Of a stretch of 5,347 bases of DNA, positions 1 through 5,347 are shown in pieces; within the stretch, counting starts at the first letter, position 1, and each line of letters begins with the position of its first letter. The stretch is taken from NCBI GenBank assembly GCA_007124475.1, contig SLFB01000195.1, positions 1-5,347 of the forward strand. The letters are read 5' to 3'. A model generated the notes under the pieces. It had not been told where the DNA came from and did not search any database. It saw nothing but the letters and a program-made list of their open reading frames with translations. The DNA is from Vibrio sp. (GTDB lineage Bacteria > Pseudomonadota > Gammaproteobacteria > Enterobacterales > Vibrionaceae). The position numbers and the translations under genes are program-made.

Positions 1-45
1 CACCAGTTGATTATATCCACAACAAAACACTTTTTGTTCGATGAA

Positions 46-63
46 TTACAGCATTTAATGTAA
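46..63. promoter_or_regulatory. Possible operator: 18-bp dyad upstream of nhaC
   Basis: Two 5-bp half-sites, TTACA (46-50) and TGTAA (59-63), form a perfect inverted repeat around an 8-bp AT-rich centre, about 65 bp before the nhaC start. Size and placement would suit a dimeric regulator, but I do not recognise the half-site as belonging to a particular regulator. No convincing -35/-10 pair is visible for nhaC in this leader; the best -10-like string, TTTAAT at 54-59, lies inside the dyad and lacks a good -35. A 5-bp arm can occur by chance, so this is tentative. Confidence 0.2.
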
Positions 64-115
64 AGTCACAATCAAAAATAGGATGCTTACCTTCCTTGGT
101 AATAACATCGAAATC

Positions 116-120
116 GAGGT
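116..120 (+). promoter_or_regulatory. Ribosome binding site deciding the nhaC start
   Basis: GAGGT lies 7 bases upstream of ATG 128. It supports that ATG over the in-frame ATG at 83, where only AGG directly abuts the start codon. Confidence 0.6.
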
Positions 121-127
121 TCTTAAC

Positions 128-1570
128 ATGACACAACCCCCAATTCGGCTACCCAGTTTGTTACAAGTTCTTGTAGCTCTGGGGCTGTTTTTATTTTTAG
201 CATTTTCTTTTACCGCCCAGCTTGATTTACCCATTCAGTTGGCGCTGTATATCGGTTGGTTTATTATCATGGGACTAGGCGTTCGTCTCGGTCATCAGTA
301 TAAAGACCTCGAAAAAGCGGCTTTAAATGGCATTTCTAATGGCTTAGGTGCGGTGTTGATTTTGCTTGCCGTTGGTGCACTGGTTGGCACTTGGATTGCT
401 GGCGGCATCGTACCAACAATTATCTATTACGGTTTGCAAGCGATTCACCCTTCCATCTTCCTACTGGCCACCATGATCATCTGCTCACTCACCGCGCTAG
501 CCACTGGCACATCTTGGGGCGCTGCAGGTACAGCAGGTATCGCCATGATGGGGATTGGTCAAGGGCTAGGGATACCAGCCCCTGTCACTGCCGGTGCGGT
601 ATTATCGGGTTGCTATTTTGGCGACAAAATGTCACCACTATCTGATTCAGTGATCTTAGCTTCCTCAATGTCGGGGGTCGAAGTTATGGAGCATATTAAA
701 GGAATGCTACCTATCGCTTTGATCAGCTATGTCATTACCGGTGTCTTGTTTACTCTATTTGGCTTTCATTATGCCGGTAACGTGGATATGTCACAGGTAC
801 AATCTGTGATCTCCGCCATGGAAAACCAATTTTATATTACTCCGTATTCTTTTATCCCGGTGCTTATCGTACTCGGTTTATTAGCACTACGTATGCCATC
901 TTTCCCTGTTATCAGCTTCGGTTCTTTATTGGGGATCATTTGGGCGGTAATGATTCAAGATATGGATTTTTTACTCGCTTTTAATACCGCTTGGGCTCCA
1001 TTTACCATCAGCTCTGGAGTAGAATTTATTGACTCTATCCTCAATCGCGGTGGCATGTCTTCCATGCTGGGTTCAGTGGCGGTGATCATATTTGGTTTAG
1101 GTTTTGGTGGTTTATTAGACAAGGTCGGTGTACTAGAAACCATAGCGAAGTTGTTTGAGCGGCGAGTAAACAACAGTGGCTCACTGGCAACCAGCACCAT
1201 AGGCACCGCTTTTATGGGTAATATCTTTGGCTCAGCTATGTATGTGTCCCTTATTCTCACCCCCAAAATTTGCGCTAAAAATTACGACCGCTTGGGCTAC
1301 CAACGTAAAAATCTATCTCGCAATGCAGAATTTGGTGGCACTCTCACCTCTGGTATGGTGCCTTGGAGCGATAATGGAATTTATATGGCCAGCATCTTAG
1401 GCGTTGCCACCTTATCTTATGCACCATTTATGTGGCTAAGCTTTATATGCATTTTTGTGACTATCTTTACTTCTTATATGGGCTGGTTTGTCGATAAATG
1501 TCAACCAACTGCAACAGCGAATGAGAAATTAACGGATGAAGACGTTGTGGTTCAACGTCAATTGGTTTAA
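128..1570 (+). CDS. nhaC: NhaC family Na+/H+ antiporter
   Basis: This is a polytopic inner-membrane secondary transporter that exchanges cytoplasmic Na+ for external H+, supporting Na+ and pH homeostasis. The product is 480 residues, usual for the NhaC family (TC 2.A.35), and is mostly hydrophobic with roughly 11-12 probable membrane segments. Family-like motifs visible are GTWIAGG (87-93), TGTSWG (126-131), the highly characteristic GDKMSPLSD (165-173) and VPWSDNG (411-417). The C-terminal tail after about 458 is hydrophilic and likely cytoplasmic. An in-frame ATG exists at 83, but ATG 128 is preferred: GAGGT at 116-120 lies 7 bases before it, the N-terminus then runs directly into the first membrane segment, and ATG 83 has no properly spaced ribosome site. 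The gene stands alone, convergent with yejK. Substrate could be another cation/proton pair, since some members of this superfamily use organic substrates, but the motifs fit NhaC well. Confidence 0.93.
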   Translation: MTQPPIRLPSLLQVLVALGLFLFLAFSFTAQLDLPIQLALYIGWFIIMGLGVRLGHQYKDLEKAALNGISNGLGAVLILLAVGALVGTWIAGGIVPTIIYYGLQAIHPSIFLLATMIICSLTALATGTSWGAAGTAGIAMMGIGQGLGIPAPVTAGAVLSGCYFGDKMSPLSDSVILASSMSGVEVMEHIKGMLPIALISYVITGVLFTLFGFHYAGNVDMSQVQSVISAMENQFYITPYSFIPVLIVLGLLALRMPSFPVISFGSLLGIIWAVMIQDMDFLLAFNTAWAPFTISSGVEFIDSILNRGGMSSMLGSVAVIIFGLGFGGLLDKVGVLETIAKLFERRVNNSGSLATSTIGTAFMGNIFGSAMYVSLILTPKICAKNYDRLGYQRKNLSRNAEFGGTLTSGMVPWSDNGIYMASILGVATLSYAPFMWLSFICIFVTIFTSYMGWFVDKCQPTATANEKLTDEDVVVQRQLV

Positions 1571-1590
1571 CACGACTGTCTCGACTAACT

Positions 1591-1627
1591 AAAAAGCAAA
1601 GGAGCCCATGATAGACTCCTTTGCTTT
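1591..1627. terminator. Hairpin terminator in the nhaC/yejK convergent gap, best for yejK
   Basis: A perfect 12-bp stem, AAAGCAAAGGAG (1593-1604) with CTCCTTTGCTTT (1616-1627), encloses an 11-base loop. Read on the - strand the stem is followed by a run of five T (the complement of A 1591-1595), a standard intrinsic terminator for yejK, which ends at 1664. On the + strand only TTT at the stem base follows, then mixed sequence, so termination of nhaC here would be weaker. It is probably bidirectional with a leftward preference. Confidence 0.8.
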
Positions 1628-1639
1628 AGTGGTATGACT

Positions 1640-1673
1640 AGTTAATCAATGCATCTGAAATGATTAACTTTTT
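1640..1673 (+). terminator. Second, AT-rich hairpin with T-run, oriented for nhaC
   Basis: A 9-bp stem, AGTTAATCA (1640-1648) with TGATTAACT (1661-1669), has a 12-base loop and runs into a tract of five T (1669-1673) on the + strand. It is placed to stop transcription coming from nhaC. The stem is AT-rich and therefore weak, and its right arm overlaps the yejK stop codon at 1664-1666. It may work as backup to the stronger hairpin just upstream. Confidence 0.45.
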
Positions 1674-2665
1674 CTAGTTAACTGATCACGTAAATTAGGT
1701 GGCGTACCTTTAATGGTTAACGTGTCTGTTTCTGGATCATAAAAAACCCGCTCACCCATTAATAAGCTATCAAAGCTAATATTAAGCCCGCCACCAGCGC
1801 CGACATACTTTGTCAGTTTACGTACCGTTGAGCGATCACCGGGAAAACTTTCTTCTAACTGGTAGCCATGCTCACGAGTAAAATCAAAGAAACTAGTACC
1901 ATCCTGGGAAGTAGGTAACTCACCAGATAGCTCTTTAACCTGCACTTCATCGCCAGATTTAATCTGATCGTTACAATAATCGTAAACCTGTTTTTTGTAG
2001 TTTAGCGCCTCTTCTTTTTCGAGCTTGCCATCAGTGCAAAAATCTTCAACCGCCTGCATCAATACTTGATTTTGCTGCTTTGGATCTAACCCTATTTCCG
2101 CCTGTAAAAAATCGAGAAAAAAGTCTGCTATCTTGCGTCCCACACGTCCTTTAATGTAAGACAAGTAACGATTAGATGATGCGTCCGTTTCATAGCTCGA
2201 CAGGTCAATTCGAACCGCAATATCCATTTTATTAATATCCAGATGATCAGTGGCGCTGATATCAAGACCTTCTGTGACTTTTAAACTTTGATTGAGCGGT
2301 AATAGCCCAATAAATAAAAAATGTGTGGCTAAGGATTGATATTCCGCTAGCACTAGAATGCCTTCATCAGCAAAAGGATATTTAATCAGCTCATCTTTTA
2401 AACGTTGAACGCATTGCTGAGAGAAGCTATAAAAATCTTGCTCCCCTTTGCGCAGCGCTTGTAACCACTGCTGAACATCACTGTCTGATTTAAAACAACC
2501 AAAACCTTTACCCGCTTTTGCATTAAATACGCGGTGCAATTCAGAAACTAGGTTCTCAGTTGAGCTATCATTATCAAGGGCTTGAGCACGGTAATTAACC
2601 GTTAACTCATCGAGATCGTTTTTGCACAATTGGTGCAAAATGACATTAGAAAGGTGCAAACTCAT
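1664..2665 (-). CDS. yejK: Nucleoid-associated protein YejK (NdpA)
   Basis: The 333-residue product belongs to the YejK/NdpA (37-kDa nucleoid-associated protein) family; the E. coli protein is about 335 residues and also starts MSL. E. coli YejK co-purifies with the nucleoid and has been reported to interact with topoisomerase IV and gyrase; this is family knowledge, not visible here. Recognisable blocks are ELHRVF (42-47), KYPFAD (95-100), LDIN followed by RIDL (142-155), KGRVGRKIADFF (172-183), EESFPGDRST (271-280) and the very conserved C-terminal stretch from about 282 to 330, including GGGLNISFDS and IKGTPPNLRDQL. There is no signal peptide or membrane segment, so it is cytoplasmic. The start matches the family N-terminus, although no strong ribosome site precedes it. 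It is transcribed divergently from yejL-yejM, as in enterobacteria. The gene is intact. Confidence 0.96.
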   Translation of the reverse strand: MSLHLSNVILHQLCKNDLDELTVNYRAQALDNDSSTENLVSELHRVFNAKAGKGFGCFKSDSDVQQWLQALRKGEQDFYSFSQQCVQRLKDELIKYPFADEGILVLAEYQSLATHFLFIGLLPLNQSLKVTEGLDISATDHLDINKMDIAVRIDLSSYETDASSNRYLSYIKGRVGRKIADFFLDFLQAEIGLDPKQQNQVLMQAVEDFCTDGKLEKEEALNYKKQVYDYCNDQIKSGDEVQVKELSGELPTSQDGTSFFDFTREHGYQLEESFPGDRSTVRKLTKYVGAGGGLNISFDSLLMGERVFYDPETDTLTIKGTPPNLRDQLTRKS

Positions 2666-2749
2666 AGTGAAATATTCATCGTACTGGTTTCAGTTGTCGG
2701 GTATTGTAGGTTATCATAAGCCGCTTTTACTATCATCTACAGAGTCTTT
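2666..2749. promoter_or_regulatory. Divergent yejK / yejL intergenic region
   Basis: These 84 bp must carry the start signals for both yejK (leftward) and yejL-yejM (rightward), unless the latter is read from elsewhere. Candidates are weak. For yejK, TACAAT on the - strand (2708 down to 2703) is a good -10 match but has no clear -35. For yejL, TTGTAG (2704-2709), an 18-bp gap and TACTAT (2728-2733) is the best pair. The two candidates overlap at 2703-2709, so if both are real the polymerases would compete. Assignment of either box is tentative. Confidence 0.3.
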
Positions 2750-2965
2750 ATGCCAATTACATCTAAATACAGTAACGAACAAGTTGAAACCATCCTAACC
2801 GAAATCGCTGCCGTGCTTGATAATCATAATGCGTCTTCGGAACTAACACTGATGATCGCAGGTAATATTGCCACCAATGTACTCAATCAAAATGTACCTA
2901 CGGCACAGCGCAAATTACTTGCTGAAAAATTTGCACAAGCGTTACTCTCTTCTCTGAACAACTAA
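2750..2965 (+). CDS. yejL: YejL family protein (DUF1414)
   Basis: A 71-residue protein of the YejL/UPF0352 (DUF1414) family; E. coli YejL is about 75 residues. Family-typical stretches are KYSNEQVE (6-13), LMIAGNIATNVLN (34-46) and AQRKLLAEKFAQALLSSL (52-69). It looks entirely helical, soluble and without a signal peptide. Members are small cytoplasmic proteins of unknown function, with helical dimers solved structurally; I assign no role. The start ATG has only a short AGAG (2741-2744) as ribosome site, but it matches the family N-terminus (MP..S.YS.EQVE). It lies 31 bp upstream of yejM on the same strand with no terminator between, so the two are most likely co-transcribed. Confidence 0.95.
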   Translation: MPITSKYSNEQVETILTEIAAVLDNHNASSELTLMIAGNIATNVLNQNVPTAQRKLLAEKFAQALLSSLNN

Positions 2966-2996
2966 TTTAATTAACCGAGCGGAAATCGAAATCCTC

Positions 2997-4793
2997 ATGG
3001 TAGATAGCGAAATGACATATGGCGAACGAGTCTCACGCTTAGTGGGATGGGGGCATTGGTTTGCTTTCTTTAACATCATAGCTGCAATGCTAATTGGTAC
3101 TCGTTACATAACCAATGCACCTTGGCCAGAAAGTTTCTTAGGTCAACTCTATCTGACGGTTTCTTGGGTTGGCCATTTTAGCTTTTTGGTTTTTGTCCTC
3201 TATCTACTCGTGTTATTTCCGCTCACTTTTATCGTTCCATCCAGACGCTTATTCCGCTTTTTCTCTGTCTGTTTTGCCACACTGGGCTTAACCGTTTTAT
3301 TGATCGATACCCAGACTTATCAAACGCTGAATCTACATCTTACTCCTGTGGTTTGGGAGCTTATGTTCAGCGATGACAGTACTATCAGTACTGACCTTCA
3401 GCATTTATTTGTATTACTGCCGCTCATTTTCTTGGCTCAGCTTGCTTTATCTGAATGGGTATGGCGTAAACAACGTCGCTTATCTCATAAACGTATTGGT
3501 CGCCCGATTGCCGCCGTATTTTTCGTTAGCTTTATCGCTAGCCATTTGATTTATGTTTGGTCTGACGCTTATTTTTACTCTCCTGTCACCAGCCAACGGG
3601 CAAATTTCCCTCCCTCTTATCCGATGACAGCGAAATCGTTTATGGAAAAACATGGCTTATTGGACCGAGAAGCCTATTTACAACGTTTACAAGAAAACCA
3701 ATACAACATTGAATTGGTGCGTTATCCGTTGGAAAAACTTGAATTTGGCCGCAGGGCTAATCCACTAAATATATTAGTGGTAAGTGTGGATAACTTAAGA
3801 GCAGATGCGCTGCAAGAAACCTTAATGCCTCACACCTATCAATTTGCGCAACATGGATTAAGGTTTACTAACCATTACAGTTCTAGTAACGATATATATG
3901 GTCTATTTGGTCTGTTTTATGGGTTACCAAGTAGCTATGCTAGCAGTATTAAAGTACAAGGGGCATCCCCTATACTGATTGATATTGTTCGTGATCATAA
4001 ATATCAATTTGGTTTATTTAGCAGCGATAATTTTGCTGATCCTATTTTTGCGCAAACTATTTTTAGGGCATTGCCATTAACTGAGCAGTCTTTCGCTCCC
4101 GAAGTCAGCCGCGATCAGCAAACGATACAACTTTGGACTCAATGGGCAGAAAAAACAGCCACACCTTGGTTTAGCTTTATCGAGCTCACTACTGTTGAAC
4201 ATTTCAATCAACTGATTGAACAACAAGCGAATTTAAGTACAACAGACAGACTACGCAACAGTTATTATCAATCCGCAACTGAAGTAGATAACCAATTAGC
4301 GACACTCTATCAATCCGTTAGCAAATTGGGCTTATTAGAAAATACCGTGATCGTAATTACCTCCAATCATGGCAGTGAATTTAATGAAACCAATACCAAT
4401 AGCTGGGGGGCCAATAGCAATTTCAGCCGTTATCAGCTGCAAGTGCCACTGATCATTTACTGGCCAGGTAAAGTGGCGACTGAGTTTGAGCATCGTACAA
4501 GCCATCTTGATTTTTCGGTGACGTTACTCCAAGACCTCTTTGGTGTGTCTTCCAATCCTAATGATTACAGTAGTGGTAGAAATTTATTCAATGAGTCGAA
4601 TCGCCGTTGGATTTTAGCGGGTGATACCCGTGAATTAGCGTTAATCGCCGAGCAGCAAACGACGATTATTGATAAATATGGTAATTTTAAACTCTACAAT
4701 CAAGACTACCAACGAGTGAACGAAAACCCTTCGTTGCCCATTTTGATGCAAGGTTTAACCGAATTGCAGCGTTTTTATTCAAAAGATAATTAA
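2997..4793 (+). CDS. yejM: Inner-membrane LPS-homeostasis regulator YejM (PbgA)
   Basis: The 598-residue product aligns end to end with E. coli YejM/PbgA (586 residues). It has an N-terminal DUF3413 membrane domain with five probable helices (about 17-36, 51-77, 83-103, 134-154, 169-187), an interfacial linker (about 190-250) and a periplasmic sulfatase/LtaS-like domain (about 256-530) plus tail. In enterobacteria YejM senses periplasmic LPS and restrains LapB-FtsH degradation of LpxC, so setting LPS output. The linker motif PMTAKSFMEKHGLLD (209-223) corresponds to the lipid A-binding motif, but the E. coli Arg-Arg pair is Lys213-Ser214. The sulfatase-like domain shows VSVDNLRAD (262-270), TSNHGSEF (455-462) and HLDFSVTLLQDLFG (503-516). 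The start is chosen because MVxxxxxYxExVSxxVxWGHWFA matches E. coli in register; the ribosome site is poor (GGA at 2981-2983). It is probably in an operon with yejL. Enzymatic activity cannot be inferred from sequence. Confidence 0.95.
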   Translation: MVDSEMTYGERVSRLVGWGHWFAFFNIIAAMLIGTRYITNAPWPESFLGQLYLTVSWVGHFSFLVFVLYLLVLFPLTFIVPSRRLFRFFSVCFATLGLTVLLIDTQTYQTLNLHLTPVVWELMFSDDSTISTDLQHLFVLLPLIFLAQLALSEWVWRKQRRLSHKRIGRPIAAVFFVSFIASHLIYVWSDAYFYSPVTSQRANFPPSYPMTAKSFMEKHGLLDREAYLQRLQENQYNIELVRYPLEKLEFGRRANPLNILVVSVDNLRADALQETLMPHTYQFAQHGLRFTNHYSSSNDIYGLFGLFYGLPSSYASSIKVQGASPILIDIVRDHKYQFGLFSSDNFADPIFAQTIFRALPLTEQSFAPEVSRDQQTIQLWTQWAEKTATPWFSFIELTTVEHFNQLIEQQANLSTTDRLRNSYYQSATEVDNQLATLYQSVSKLGLLENTVIVITSNHGSEFNETNTNSWGANSNFSRYQLQVPLIIYWPGKVATEFEHRTSHLDFSVTLLQDLFGVSSNPNDYSSGRNLFNESNRRWILAGDTRELALIAEQQTTIIDKYGNFKLYNQDYQRVNENPSLPILMQGLTELQRFYSKDN

Positions 4794-4818
4794 ATCATGG
4801 CGTTAAACATTTTTAAGC

Positions 4819-4847
4819 TTGACGCTATACACAAAAATAAGTACATT
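4819..4847 (+). promoter_or_regulatory. Probable sigma70 promoter of tRNA-Pro
   Basis: TTGACG (4819-4824) and TACATT (4842-4847) are separated by 17 bp, ending 8 bases before the mature tRNA 5' end. The predicted start near 4854 would leave a very short leader, which is unusual but possible. An alternative -10, TATACA (4826-4831), has only a poor -35. No terminator is seen between yejM and the tRNA, so read-through from yejM could also contribute. Confidence 0.5.
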
Positions 4848-4855
4848 ACCGCCAT

Positions 4856-4932
4856 CGGACTGTAGCGCAGCTTGGTAGCGCACCGTCATGGGGTGTCGGG
4901 GGTCGGAGGTTCAAATCCTCTCAGTCCGACCA
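4856..4932 (+). tRNA. proL: tRNA-Pro (anticodon GGG)
   Basis: A complete 77-nt tRNA with encoded CCA (4930-4932). The acceptor stem is CGGACTG (4856-4862) with CAGTCCG (4922-4928) and discriminator A (4929). The D stem is GCGC/GCGC (4865-4868 with 4878-4881). The anticodon arm is 4883-4899 with loop ATGGGGT (4888-4894), giving anticodon GGG at 4890-4892 and G37 next to it, as expected for proline tRNAs. The T arm is GGAGG, loop TTCAAAT, CCTCT (4905-4921). It decodes CCC and CCU. The C1-G72 pair and A73 are identity features of bacterial tRNA-Pro. The anticodon stem has a T-T mismatch (4886 with 4896) that E. coli proL, as I recall it, shares. The gene follows yejM, the same neighbour as in E. 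coli. Confidence 0.97.
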
Positions 4933-4941
4933 TACACCTAG

Positions 4942-4968
4942 AAAAGAGAGCTTCGGCTCTCTTTTTTT
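4942..4968 (+). terminator. Intrinsic terminator of tRNA-Pro
   Basis: GAGAGC (4946-4951) and GCTCTC (4956-4961) pair around a stable TTCG tetraloop and are followed by seven T (4962-4968). The A-run 4942-4945 can extend the stem with the first T residues. It lies 9 bases after the CCA end and should also stop any read-through from yejM. Confidence 0.93.
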
Positions 4969-4975
4969 ATGCCTG

Positions 4976-5108
4976 TATATCCAAACAACTTGGAGTTGCA
5001 GGTAGGCGGCAAATGACTTCATGCCCATCAGCCTAGGCACACTATATGGTTGGGTAGCACGAACGTAGCTAGCTACCCTCCCCTGCGACTTCCAGTAGTA
5101 ATGGGATA
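4976..5108. repeat. ERIC-like intergenic repeat, copy 1 (apparently complete)
   Basis: A 133-bp non-coding element starting TATATCC and ending GGGATA. The left arm (to about 5012) matches the ERIC/IRU left end as I remember it, notably GAGTTGCAGG followed by AGGCGGCAA. The right arm (5085-5108, GCGACTTCC then AGTAGTAATGGGATA) resembles the ERIC right end, and read in reverse complement it partly repeats the left arm (TATCC and GGA/GT/GCAGG elements). The core differs from canonical ERIC: it contains the palindromes GCCTAGGC (5031-5038) and GTAGCTAGCTAC (5065-5076), and a 7-bp stem GGGTAGC (5052-5058) with GCTACCC (5072-5078). TA at each edge fits insertion at a TA site. ERICs are non-autonomous, RNA-foldable palindromic elements of intergenic regions. 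The ORFs that cross it are repeat artefacts. Confidence 0.6.
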
Positions 5109-5220
5109 AATACCACTTAGCCACTTCATACAAAACCGTACAATTCTATACGTATCAAGACGATATTTCCGAACACAATCCAGTAAAGTGCGCTCCTTAA
5201 TAACAAAGTCATCATAAATA
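5109..5220. other. Unassigned spacer between the two ERIC-like elements
   Basis: About 112 AT-rich bases with no recognised gene, promoter or terminator. The only item of note is a 30-codon frame on the - strand (5126-5215, stop included) that would give a 29-residue hydrophobic peptide beginning MMTLLLRS. It lacks a well placed ribosome site: GGGGA lies about 12 bases upstream, inside the repeat terminus. Other frames here also read open for short distances, so coding is not supported. Confidence 0.4.
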
Positions 5221-5347
5221 TATATCCCCAAACAACTTGGAGTTGCAGGTAGGCGGCAAGTGAGTGACAAATTTGTCTGGAACAAATTTGAACAGCCGTA
5301 GGCTGGCCTGTGGTGAGAGCCACGGATGGCTCTCATACTCCCCATGA
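5221..5347. repeat. ERIC-like intergenic repeat, copy 2 (cut by window end)
   Basis: It starts TATATCCCC and shares with copy 1 an identical 32-bp left arm (5228-5259 equals 4981-5012), in the same orientation. The core is then unrelated to copy 1 and holds three successive hairpins: CAAATTTGT/ACAAATTTG (5268-5276 with 5282-5290, 5-base loop), CAGCC/GGCTG (5293-5297 with 5301-5305, 3-base loop) and TGAGAGCCA/TGGCTCTCA (5314-5322 with 5327-5335, 4-base loop). The right terminus is not reached. The left arm identifies it as ERIC/IRU-like; the core looks like a distinct variant. The open frames that cross it on the - strand are not supported as genes. Confidence 0.62.

Noticed and set aside
10..15. 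A perfect TATAAT on the - strand that could be a -10 box for a gene leaving the window to the left.
   Set aside because: There is no acceptable -35 at 16-18 bp and no gene is visible to assign it to.
1..63. A frame open from the window edge to TAA at 61-63 that could be the C-terminus of an upstream gene.
   Set aside because: Only 20 codons are visible, another frame is also open to a TGA at 42-44, and no family is recognisable.
83..127. A 15-codon N-terminal extension of NhaC from the ATG at 83.
   Set aside because: It has no properly spaced ribosome site and is polar, whereas ATG 128 has GAGGT 7 bases upstream and fits the family N-terminus.
391..645. An 84-codon frame on the + strand inside nhaC.
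   Set aside because: It is rich in His, Arg and Trp, matches no family and lies wholly within a convincing gene.
955..1266. A 103-codon frame on the - strand inside nhaC.
   Set aside because: It is an antisense shadow with no start signal or recognisable domain.
4800..4825. A GCGTTAA/TTGACGC hairpin after yejM as a terminator.
   Set aside because: It has only 7 pairs including a T-G, is followed by no T-run, and its right arm is the likely -35 of the tRNA promoter.
4856..4932. The tRNA as an integration site for a mobile element, with flanking repeats as attachment sites.
   Set aside because: No duplication of the tRNA 3' end and no integrase are visible. The downstream repeats are ERIC-like and unrelated to the tRNA sequence.
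4921..5345. Three overlapping - strand frames of 65-90 codons in the tail.
   Set aside because: They cross the tRNA end, its terminator and both repeat arms. Shared translated segments arise from the repeated DNA rather than from protein homology.
4976..5347. The two direct repeats as a CRISPR array or an integron attC array.
   Set aside because: There are only two copies with a 32-bp match and about 215 bp between them, the elements have ERIC-type ends, and no cas or integrase gene is nearby.

Overview
The window looks like chromosomal core sequence of a marine gamma-proteobacterium, most probably a member of the Vibrionaceae (Vibrio, Photobacterium or Aliivibrio). The grounds are moderate AT-richness, close resemblance of the yejK, yejL and yejM products to the E. 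coli proteins, an NhaC-type sodium/proton antiporter, and a pair of ERIC-like repeats whose left arm is of a type I associate with Vibrionaceae. The genus cannot be fixed from this sequence alone.

Layout from left to right: (1) a short leader, 1-127; (2) nhaC on the + strand, starting at 128 rather than at the upstream ATG at 83; (3) a convergent gene end at about 1571-1673 with two hairpins, one oriented to stop leftward transcription and one to stop rightward transcription; (4) yejK (ndpA), a nucleoid-associated protein, on the - strand; (5) an 84-bp divergent intergenic region; (6) yejL and yejM (pbgA) on the + strand, probably one operon; (7) a complete tRNA-Pro gene with anticodon GGG, its own promoter-like sequence and a strong terminator; (8) a gene-poor tail, 4969-5347, made of one apparently complete ERIC-like element, about 112 bp of unassigned spacer, and a second ERIC-like element cut off by the window edge.

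How the genes work together: NhaC exports Na+ in exchange for H+ and has no obvious functional link to its neighbours. YejM is the inner-membrane sensor that ties periplasmic LPS level to LpxC turnover in enterobacteria. YejL is a small cytoplasmic protein of unknown function encoded just upstream of it. YejK is a nucleoid protein transcribed divergently. From memory, the order yejK / yejL-yejM / proL is the same in E. coli, so this block appears to be old conserved synteny rather than an island.

I see no phage, CRISPR, toxin-antitoxin or defence system. The least explained part is the repeat-rich tail: two elements share an identical 32-bp left arm but have unrelated, highly structured cores. 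Two YejM motifs that differ from E. coli also merit attention.
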